Source of the DNA: Clostridia bacterium
Lineage (GTDB): Bacteria; Bacillota; Clostridia; Oscillospirales; CAG-272
Reading direction: 5' to 3'
DNA: 35,926 nt
NCBI GenBank assembly: GCA_017621085.1
Contig: JAGATW010000061.1
Coordinates: 1 to 35,926 of the forward strand
The notes under the pieces were generated by a model. The model was not told where the DNA came from and searched no databases. It saw nothing but the letters and a program-made list of their open reading frames with translations. This document shows, piece after piece, positions 30,965-35,926 of this stretch. A program made the position numbers and the translations under genes. Position 1 is the first letter of the stretch, and every line of letters starts with the position of its first letter.

Positions 30965-31849
30965 TTAGTCAGCATTTACCGTTTTGTAAATTTCGCTTTT
31001 GCTGACACCTCTGTCCTTTGCTGCTGCCTTTATTGCGTCCATTTTCTTTAAGCCTTGACCCACGTAATACTCAACATGCTCCTCAATGCTCATATTTGTC
31101 CAAAATGTATCAGCACACGCCTTTTCTGAACAGCCCTCAACTACTAAAACATATTCGCCTCTTGGGGAATTGCTTTCATAATGCTCAATAGCACCTGAAA
31201 GAGTAGTTCTCATAATTTCCTCATTTAGCTTTGTAAGCTCTCTGCAAAGGGAAATTTTTCTGTTGCCAAATGCATCATACAAATCCTTAAGTGTTTTTAA
31301 AAGCTTGTGTGGTGCTTCGTAAAAAATAGTGGTACGTGTGTCGTTCTTTATCTCATTCAGCCTTTCATTTCGCTCATTTTTGTTAGTGCTCAAAAAGCCC
31401 TCAAAGCAAAATCTGCCGGTTGGAAGAGCAGATAATGCAAGAGCATTTACAACAGCAGAGCAACCGGGAATAGATGTAACAGGCACATCGTTTTCTGCAC
31501 AAAGCACAACTAAATCTTCACCGGGGTCGCTAATAGCAGGAGTACCGGCATCAGTCACCAAGGCGCAGCTTTGACCTTCCTTTAGCTTTTCTAAAATAAT
31601 CAAGCCTCGCTCACGCTTGTTATGCTCAAAATAGCTAATCATAGGCTTTGAAATTCCAAAATAAGCAAGAAGCTTACCCGTGTTTCTTGTGTCCTCAGCG
31701 GCAACTAAGTCAACCTCACTTAAAACCTTTAATGCGCGCTGACTAATATCAGAAAGGTTGCCAATTGGAGTTGCAACAAGATATAATGTGCCGCCAACTA
31801 TTTGGTTTTTATCTTCCCTTTGTGCGTTTCTTGGCTCAGTATTTCTCAT
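30965..31849 (-). CDS. rsmI: 16S rRNA 2'-O-methyltransferase RsmI
   Basis: Methylates the 2'-O of C1402 in 16S rRNA with S-adenosylmethionine. The 294 residues match the TP-methylase-fold family. GTLYLVATPIGNLSDIS and DLVAAEDTRNT are the signature blocks, followed by LVTDAGTPAISDPGEDLV and SIPGCSAVVNALALS. The C-terminal extension with KKMDAIKAAAKDRGVSKSEIY is a small helical domain usual in the family. Its ATG overlaps the stop of the YabB-like gene by 4 bases (ATGA), indicating translational coupling. Conserved neighbour in Bacillus (yabC). Confidence 0.96.
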   Translation of the reverse strand: MRNTEPRNAQREDKNQIVGGTLYLVATPIGNLSDISQRALKVLSEVDLVAAEDTRNTGKLLAYFGISKPMISYFEHNKRERGLIILEKLKEGQSCALVTDAGTPAISDPGEDLVVLCAENDVPVTSIPGCSAVVNALALSALPTGRFCFEGFLSTNKNERNERLNEIKNDTRTTIFYEAPHKLLKTLKDLYDAFGNRKISLCRELTKLNEEIMRTTLSGAIEHYESNSPRGEYVLVVEGCSEKACADTFWTNMSIEEHVEYYVGQGLKKMDAIKAAAKDRGVSKSEIYKTVNAD

Positions 31850-32595
31850 ATTTCCTCTACCTCGCAGGTATCATAAATTTTTTGATATTCCTCTGTGTAT
31901 TCCTGTGTTCCATTTTTATATATGTATATTGGCTTAGTGATTGTTAGCCCACCTTTACCACCCAGTTTTGCAGAAACAAGCAAAAGAGAAGGGGGAGTGG
32001 ATGAATTTGCATGTATGAATGTTAATTTTTTAGGCTCTAAGCCGTTTGACCTAAGTGCATAAATCAAGTCAATCATCCTATCAGGTCGATAAACAACAAA
32101 AAAATTACCGCCAAATTTAAGTAGTCTCTTTGCACAAGCACAAAAATCATTAATTTCACCAAATATTTCGTGTCTTGAAGCATTCTTGTTTTCGTTGTCG
32201 TTTTGCTTTCCACTATTCGACTTCATATAAGGAGGGTTTGAAAAAACAAAGTCTGCCTCGCAACCGATTGTGCTTGAATTTACATTGCGTAAATCTTCAT
32301 TAATAATGCTGAATTTGTCTGATAAATTATTAAGCTCGGCATTTCTTTTTGCAATGCTCGCTATGTTGCTTTGTACCTCAAATCCGTACACGTGGGCGCA
32401 CTTTTTCTTAGTTAAGGCAAGTAAAGATATAACTCCGGACCCAACTCCAAGCTCTACCCCTATGTCCCTTGACCTTTTTGGAAGAAAGGCGGACAACAGA
32501 TAAGCGTCAGTGCCAAAGGTTAAGCTATCCTTGTTTTCGATTAGCTTAAGGTCTTCATTTATTATATTAATGCGCTCATTTTCCAATATGTTCAT
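31846..32595 (-). CDS. YabB/TrmN6-like SAM-dependent methyltransferase
   Basis: A 249-residue class I methyltransferase probably modifying an adenine of tRNA (the TrmN6 group methylates A37 of tRNA-Val). The SAM site is GVELGVGSGVISLLAL, and the catalytic NPPY motif lies in FVFSNPPYMKS, typical of adenine-N6 methylation. FGTDAYLLSAFLP at the start is also family-typical. It overlaps rsmI by 4 bases, as yabB does with its neighbours in other Firmicutes. AAGGAG precedes ATG 32595. The yabA and yazA genes found beside it in Bacillus are missing. Exact target inferred only from family. Confidence 0.92.
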   Translation of the reverse strand: MNILENERINIINEDLKLIENKDSLTFGTDAYLLSAFLPKRSRDIGVELGVGSGVISLLALTKKKCAHVYGFEVQSNIASIAKRNAELNNLSDKFSIINEDLRNVNSSTIGCEADFVFSNPPYMKSNSGKQNDNENKNASRHEIFGEINDFCACAKRLLKFGGNFFVVYRPDRMIDLIYALRSNGLEPKKLTFIHANSSTPPSLLLVSAKLGGKGGLTITKPIYIYKNGTQEYTEEYQKIYDTCEVEEI

Positions 32596-32610
32596 AATAG
32601 CTCCTTACAT

Positions 32611-32638
32611 TTCAAGCACGCTTAAATATGTGCTTGAA
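32611..32638. repeat. 9-bp inverted repeat upstream of the YabB-like gene
   Basis: TTCAAGCAC and GTGCTTGAA are perfect arms 10 bases apart, 16 bases before the YabB-like start. It may be an operator or leader hairpin. No clear promoter is visible here; read-through past the ferredoxin terminator may supply transcription. Confidence 0.45.
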
Positions 32639-32644
32639 TAACAT

Positions 32645-32676
32645 AAAAAACAGGCCATTTTGAAAGCCTGCTTTTT
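32645..32676 (-). terminator. Terminator of the first ferredoxin gene
   Basis: On the minus strand AAAAAGCAGGC pairs with GCCTGTTTTTT (one G-U pair) over a 10-base loop, with a T run at the end. Confidence 0.82.
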
Positions 32677-32692
32677 ATGTAAACAAAATTAA

Positions 32693-32863
32693 TTATTCCT
32701 CAACAGGTGCGCTAACTGGGCAAGTACCGGCACAAGAGCCACAAGAAATGCACTCCTCAGCGTTGATAACGTACTTACCGTCACCTTCTGTGATGCAGTC
32801 GCATGGGCAAGCCTCAACACATGCGCCACAAGCAATACAATCGTCTGTAATCATAAAAGCCAT
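32693..32863 (-). CDS. 2[4Fe-4S] ferredoxin with extra cysteines
   Basis: A 56-residue small electron carrier with two 4Fe-4S motifs, CIACGACVEACP and CISCGSCAGTCP, each of the CxxCxxCxxxCP form. Three further features are the additional cysteines in CPCDC, the low isoelectric composition, and the ending SAPVEE. ATG 32863 follows AGGAGG at good spacing. It is adjacent to a second ferredoxin (33010-33177) on the same strand, each with its own promoter and terminator, so they are separate units from a tandem duplication. Likely carries electrons in clostridial fermentation, for example with pyruvate:ferredoxin oxidoreductase or hydrogenase; those genes are not in the window. Confidence 0.93.
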   Translation of the reverse strand: MAFMITDDCIACGACVEACPCDCITEGDGKYVINAEECISCGSCAGTCPVSAPVEE

Positions 32864-32897
32864 TAGTATATACCTCCTAAAATATAGTGTTTTATTT

Positions 32898-32925
32898 ATT
32901 GTAGCATAAAAATTTCATTTGTCAA
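32898..32925 (-). promoter_or_regulatory. Promoter of the first ferredoxin gene
   Basis: Minus strand: TTGACA (32920-32925), 16 bases, TACAAT (32898-32903), 35 bases before the start. Confidence 0.75.
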
Positions 32926-32945
32926 CACTAAATTTAAGATAAATG

Positions 32946-32976
32946 AAAAATCGTTGCAGAAATCAATTCTGCAACG
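32946..32976 (-). terminator. Terminator of the second ferredoxin gene
   Basis: CGTTGCAGAA and TTCTGCAACG form a perfect 10-base-pair stem over a 5-base loop, followed by ATTTTT on the minus strand. Confidence 0.9.
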
Positions 32977-33009
32977 AAATTTATTCTGTAAAAATTTGAC
33001 GAAAATTGA

Positions 33010-33177
33010 TTATTCTTCAACAATTGCGTCAACCGGGCAACCAGCCTGGCAAGCACCACAACCGGCACACTTATCAGCGTCGATAACGTAGATTTCACCC
33101 TCGTTGATAGCATCACATGGGCAGTTGGATTGGCAAGAGCCGCAAGCAATACAAGCATCAGTAATTCTGTAAGCCAT
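33010..33177 (-). CDS. 2[4Fe-4S] ferredoxin
   Basis: A 55-residue clostridial-type ferredoxin with motifs CIACGSCQSNCP and CAGCGACQAGCP, each binding one 4Fe-4S cluster. Compared with the neighbouring copy it lacks the extra CDC cysteine, and the segment between motifs is one residue shorter. GGAGG precedes ATG 33177. It has a promoter at 33214-33243 and a terminator at 32946-32976. The two copies differ at enough positions that they may serve different partners. Placement inside the ricT-yabB cluster is unusual. Confidence 0.95.
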   Translation of the reverse strand: MAYRITDACIACGSCQSNCPCDAINEGEIYVIDADKCAGCGACQAGCPVDAIVEE

Positions 33178-33213
33178 AGTAAACCTCCATCGAATATAAA
33201 TTTTTATATTTTT

Positions 33214-33243
33214 ATTTTAATACTACATATGGCAGTTAGTCAA
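33214..33243 (-). promoter_or_regulatory. Promoter of the second ferredoxin gene
   Basis: Minus strand: TTGACT (33238-33243), 18 bases, TAAAAT (33214-33219), 37 bases before the start. Confidence 0.65.
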
Positions 33244-33265
33244 GGGTAACTTGAGCTTTTTCTAC

Positions 33266-33301
33266 AAAAAAGGAGCAAAATTTACAAATTTCGCTCCCTT
33301 T
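33266..33301 (-). terminator. Terminator of holB-ricT
   Basis: On the minus strand AAAGGGAGCGAAATTT pairs with AAATTTTGCTCCTTT (two wobble pairs) over a 3-base loop and is followed by T residues. It lies 13 bases after the ricT stop. Confidence 0.88.
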
Positions 33302-33313
33302 GTGTAATTGATT

Positions 33314-34195
33314 TTAATCTTCAATTATATCTTCGTCATTATCATCGTTTTTGTTTTTGCCCTTAGGCATGGAAAGTATTTTAACATCGTCACGATGATA
33401 TGTTCTTACATTTTCATCAATTTTTACCTTGATTTTACCTGTAAGTGGTGAAATTTCTGTTACCTGACCAACTCCGTCAGCAGTTTTAACTGTTGCATCA
33501 ATCGGTGGGGTGCGCTTAATTTCCTGTACGTATGTATCATGCTCAAAGCGTAGGCAGCACATAAGTCTGCCACAAGCACCGGAAATTTTTGACGAATTAA
33601 GAGACAAGCTTTGCTCCTTAGCCATCTTTATAGATACCTGACAAAAGTCCGGTAAAAAGGTGTTACAGCAAAAGGCCCTTCCGCAAACACCTAAGCCACC
33701 CATTAGCTTAGCCTCATCACGAATACCAATTTGTCTTAATTCAATTCTTGTCCTGAATGTAGAGGCTAAGTCCTTTACTAAGTCTCTAAAATCAATTCTT
33801 CCGTCTGCAGTAAAGTAAAAGGTAAGCTTGGATGTATCAAAGGTATATTCAGCCTCAATAAGCTTCATTTCAAGCTGATGGCTATTAACCTTGCCTTGAC
33901 AAATTTTCAAAGCCTCGGCTTCCTTTTTCTTGTTTTCCTCGTTTGTTTTTATATCGTTTTCGGTTGCGATTCTGATAACAGGGCGTAAAGGAGGCACAAG
34001 CTCACTTGAATCAACAAATTTATTTGTACAGGCTACCTTACCAAATTCAATACCACGGGAGGTTTCAACGACAGCATAATCAGTTGATTTTGCCACATTC
34101 TTGCAAGGGTCAAAATAGTAAACCTTTCCCCCGTCCTTAAATCGAATGCCGATAACCTCAATTTTTTCTTCATTATTTAATATTTCGTCAGCCAT
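33314..34195 (-). CDS. ricT: PSP1-domain protein RicT (YaaT)
   Basis: A 293-residue PSP1-domain protein. In Bacillus, RicT forms an Fe-S complex with RicA and RicF that affects RNase Y and mRNA maturation. The hallmark cysteine clusters are GVCGRAFCCNTFLPDFC and GACGRLMCCLRFEHDTY in the centre, which provide cluster ligands. The C-terminal part is acidic (NDDNDEDIIED). It lies 1 base after the holB stop, and its ribosome binding site AAAGG is within the holB end, so they form one transcript, the same order as in Bacillus. RicA and RicF homologues are not visible in the window. Confidence 0.95.
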   Translation of the reverse strand: MADEILNNEEKIEVIGIRFKDGGKVYYFDPCKNVAKSTDYAVVETSRGIEFGKVACTNKFVDSSELVPPLRPVIRIATENDIKTNEENKKKEAEALKICQGKVNSHQLEMKLIEAEYTFDTSKLTFYFTADGRIDFRDLVKDLASTFRTRIELRQIGIRDEAKLMGGLGVCGRAFCCNTFLPDFCQVSIKMAKEQSLSLNSSKISGACGRLMCCLRFEHDTYVQEIKRTPPIDATVKTADGVGQVTEISPLTGKIKVKIDENVRTYHRDDVKILSMPKGKNKNDDNDEDIIED

Positions 34196-34196
34196 T

Positions 34197-35189
34197 TTAT
34201 TTGCCTTTCTTTTGGGAATTAGTGATTAGTGAAACAAGAGTGTTAGGCACATTTGAATTAGAATTCAAGGCATCAATCCCTTTTTCCACCATAGAATAGT
34301 AATAAAGAATTTTTGAAACAGAATATTTTGAAGCAATGCTTGAAGCCTCCTTAACAGAGGTGAAAAAGCAAAGCGTTACATTCTTAGTTTTTTTTACAAC
34401 TGCCATATCTCTGTACGCAACTAAGGTAAGAGCAAAAAGCTCCTTTAGCTTGTCCCTTGTCATATTGAACATTGAATATAGGGTAGTTATAGTAGAATTA
34501 TCATTTTTCAAAAGAGAAATTGCAAGCTCGGCTGCCTTTTCTCTGTCCTTAATAAGAGACTCAGCCTTAGATGAATTAAGCATATCAAGGACATAACCAA
34601 GAGAGCCATTTGATGAAATAATAATTTCATCAAGCACATTTGCGTCCCCGTAGGACACTTTATTCTCATCAAGATAAGCTTTTATTTGCTCGGTCGTAAG
34701 AGGCTTGGTTCTTATAATCTGCGCACGAGAGCGAATAGTTTCCAAAAGCACGGTTGCATCAGTGCAAAGTAAAAAGAAAACAACATTTGGCGGTGGCTCC
34801 TCTAAGGAAATTAAAAGAGCATTTTGTGCTTTAACATTCATTTTTTCTGCGTTGTTTAAAATATAAATCTTGTAGTCGCATTCAGTAGGGCTTTCGTAAA
34901 GCTCCTCCTTGATTTTTCTTACATCGTCAACCTTAAACGCATCATAAAAGCGAACATCGGCACAGCTGTCATTAAGAATTTTTTGACATATGTTGCACCT
35001 GTTATCACCATTGCACAAATTACGATTTTGACACATAATGCCCATAGAAGCAAGCCTTGCAACTGTGTGCTTGCCTGTGCCATATGCACCCTCGATAATA
35101 TAAGCGTGTAAGAATTCGGAATTAGTAATAGCGTTACCAAGAGTATTCTTGATGTCTTCATTTCCGATTAAACCATTAAAAATATCCAT
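34197..35189 (-). CDS. holB: DNA polymerase III delta' subunit
   Basis: A clamp-loader subunit that helps place the sliding clamp on DNA. A 330-residue AAA+ protein. GAYGTGKHTVARL is a Walker-A-like loop, a zinc module contains C-x6-C-x5-C-x2-C type spacing (MCQNRNLCNGDNRCNIC), and the sensor region holds LLISLEEPPPNVVFFLLCTD with SRAQIIRTKPL, the delta/delta' SRC-like block (SRA here). The promoter is at 35221-35249. First gene of the minus-strand block and divergent from gap. The tmk and yaaQ genes that precede holB in Bacillus are not present. Confidence 0.94.
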   Translation of the reverse strand: MDIFNGLIGNEDIKNTLGNAITNSEFLHAYIIEGAYGTGKHTVARLASMGIMCQNRNLCNGDNRCNICQKILNDSCADVRFYDAFKVDDVRKIKEELYESPTECDYKIYILNNAEKMNVKAQNALLISLEEPPPNVVFFLLCTDATVLLETIRSRAQIIRTKPLTTEQIKAYLDENKVSYGDANVLDEIIISSNGSLGYVLDMLNSSKAESLIKDREKAAELAISLLKNDNSTITTLYSMFNMTRDKLKELFALTLVAYRDMAVVKKTKNVTLCFFTSVKEASSIASKYSVSKILYYYSMVEKGIDALNSNSNVPNTLVSLITNSQKKGK

Positions 35190-35220
35190 AATCCCTCACA
35201 AAAATAATAATCTAATATAA

Positions 35221-35249
35221 AGTATAACAGATTAAATTTAATATGTCAA
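35221..35249 (-). promoter_or_regulatory. Promoter of holB-ricT
   Basis: Minus strand: TTGACA (35244-35249), 17 bases, TATACT (35221-35226), 31 bases before holB. Confidence 0.78.
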
Positions 35250-35330
35250 ACAAATCTTTATAACAAATGAACAAAAAACGAAGAAAAATAAAAAATTAAT
35301 TGAAATTTTTAACAAAATTTAAAAAAACTC

Positions 35331-35359
35331 TTGTATAATTGGTAAAAATAGTATAAAAT
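35331..35359 (+). promoter_or_regulatory. Promoter of gap
   Basis: TTGTAT (35331-35336), 17 bases, TAAAAT (35354-35359), 55 bases before the gap start. Confidence 0.6.
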
Positions 35360-35414
35360 ATATAACTGGTAGGAAAAACTACAAAAAATATTAAAATATT
35401 TGGAGGAATTCAAA

Positions 35415-35926
35415 ATGTCAGTAAAAGTTGCTATTAACGGCTTTGGCCGTATCGGACGTCTTGCTTTCAGACAGATGTTCAACGCTGAGGGTTATGAGCT
35501 TGTAGCTATCAATGACCTTACAAAGCCATCTATGCTTGCTCACCTTCTTAAGTACGACACAGCTCAGGGTCGTTACGATGGTCACACAGTTGAGTCTGAT
35601 GATGAAGCAGGCACAATCACAGTTGACGGAAAGGTTCTTAAGATTTATGCTGAGAAGGACGCTGCTAACTGCCCATGGGGTGAGCTTGGTGTTGACGTTG
35701 TTCTCGAGTGCACAGGCTTCTACTGCTCAACAGAAAAGTCTATGGCTCACATCAATGCAGGTGCAAAGAAGGTTGTTATCTCTGCTCCGGCCGGTAAGGA
35801 CCTTAAGACAATCGTATATAGCGTAAATGAAAAAACATTAACAGCTGATGACAAGATCATCTCTGCTGCTTCTTGTACAACAAACTGCTTAGCTCCAATG
35901 GCTAAGGCTCTTAATGATTATGCTCC
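35415..35926 (+). CDS. gap: Glyceraldehyde-3-phosphate dehydrogenase, 5' part
   Basis: Oxidises glyceraldehyde-3-phosphate to 1,3-bisphosphoglycerate with NAD in glycolysis. About 170 N-terminal residues are visible before the window ends. [15 protein letters not shown] is the NAD-binding start, and [13 protein letters not shown] contains the catalytic cysteine; [14 protein letters not shown] is also family-typical. GGAGG lies 8 bases before ATG 35415. Codon use is strongly biased (GCT, CTT, GTT), as expected for a highly expressed gene. The C-terminal half lies outside the window. Confidence 0.97.
   Translation, partial: MSVKVAINGFGRIGRLAFRQMFNAEGYELVAINDLTKPSMLAHLLKYDTAQGRYDGHTVESDDEAGTITVDGKVLKIYAEKDAANCPWGELGVDVVLECTGFYCSTEKSMAHINAGAKKVVISAPAGKDLKTIVYSVNEKTLTADDKIISAASCTTNCLAPMAKALNDYA

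Noticed and set aside
1-35926. CRISPR arrays, rRNA, tRNA or IS elements
   Set aside because: No regular direct-repeat arrays, no cloverleaf-type sequences in the intergenic gaps and no transposase motifs were seen by reading; a tRNAscan or CRISPR finder run was not possible.

Overview
The window looks like a chromosomal segment of a low-GC Gram-positive bacterium of the class Clostridia, probably an uncultured gut or rumen relative of the Ruminococcaceae/Oscillospiraceae. This is inferred from AT-rich intergenic DNA, strong AGGAGG-type ribosome binding sites, many sigma-A-like promoters (TTGACA-17-TATAAT types), intrinsic terminators, a GTP-type PEP carboxykinase, a CwlD-like amidase, a GH3 beta-glucosidase with the permuted domain order known from Ruminococcus and Butyrivibrio, and a Bacillus-like holB-ricT-yabB-rsmI-metG-tatD gene neighbourhood. 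No rRNA, tRNA, CRISPR array, IS element or prophage was seen.

Layout. 1-5.2 kb: 5' part of pckG (minus), an SGNH sialate O-acetylesterase (minus), a CYTH phosphohydrolase and tyrS (plus), and malQ (minus). 5.2-5.7 kb: a small zinc-ribbon protein with its own promoter and terminator. 5.7-8.1 kb: a compact three-gene cassette with its own promoter. It encodes a two-TM Sel1-like protein, a stand-alone TIR-like protein, and a TIR-TM-TM-Sel1-like protein. It runs directly into the GH3 gene at 8.1-10.8 kb. 10.9-12.0 kb: a tiny Cys/Arg-rich protein and class II fructose-bisphosphate aldolase (minus). 12.3-14.9 kb: a cytidylate-kinase-like protein, two lipoproteins, and between them a 375-base gap holding a perfect-consensus promoter and a possible small structured RNA. 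14.9-18.1 kb: a divergent acyl carrier protein, a tyrosine recombinase, a membrane protein and a PAP2 phosphatase. 18.2-22.7 kb: a glycan-use locus (PTS_EIIC_2-type permease abutting an alpha-L-rhamnosidase-like enzyme) facing an MFS transporter with a palindromic operator. 22.8-27.7 kb: asnB, radA, a CwlD-like amidase and tatD. 27.7-35.2 kb: metG, nagA, rsmI, a YabB-like methyltransferase, two tandem ferredoxins, ricT and holB, all minus. 35.4 kb to the end: 5' part of gap (plus).

How the genes work together. Several enzymes release or process sugars: sialate esterase, MalQ, GH3, the rhamnosidase-like enzyme and NagA. Fba, GAPDH and PEPCK serve the central glycolytic/gluconeogenic route. The minus-strand block from holB to tatD is the conserved information-processing and RNA-modification cluster of Firmicutes, here interrupted by ferredoxins and nagA.

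The strongest candidate for an undescribed system is the TIR/TM/Sel1 cassette at 5763-8081. Two proteins share a TM-TM-Sel1-like C-terminal module but have different N-terminal domains, one of them a canonical TIR. A second, divergent TIR protein lies between them and keeps the glutamate that aligns with the TIR catalytic residue. A role in membrane-linked NAD signalling or anti-phage defence is inference only.
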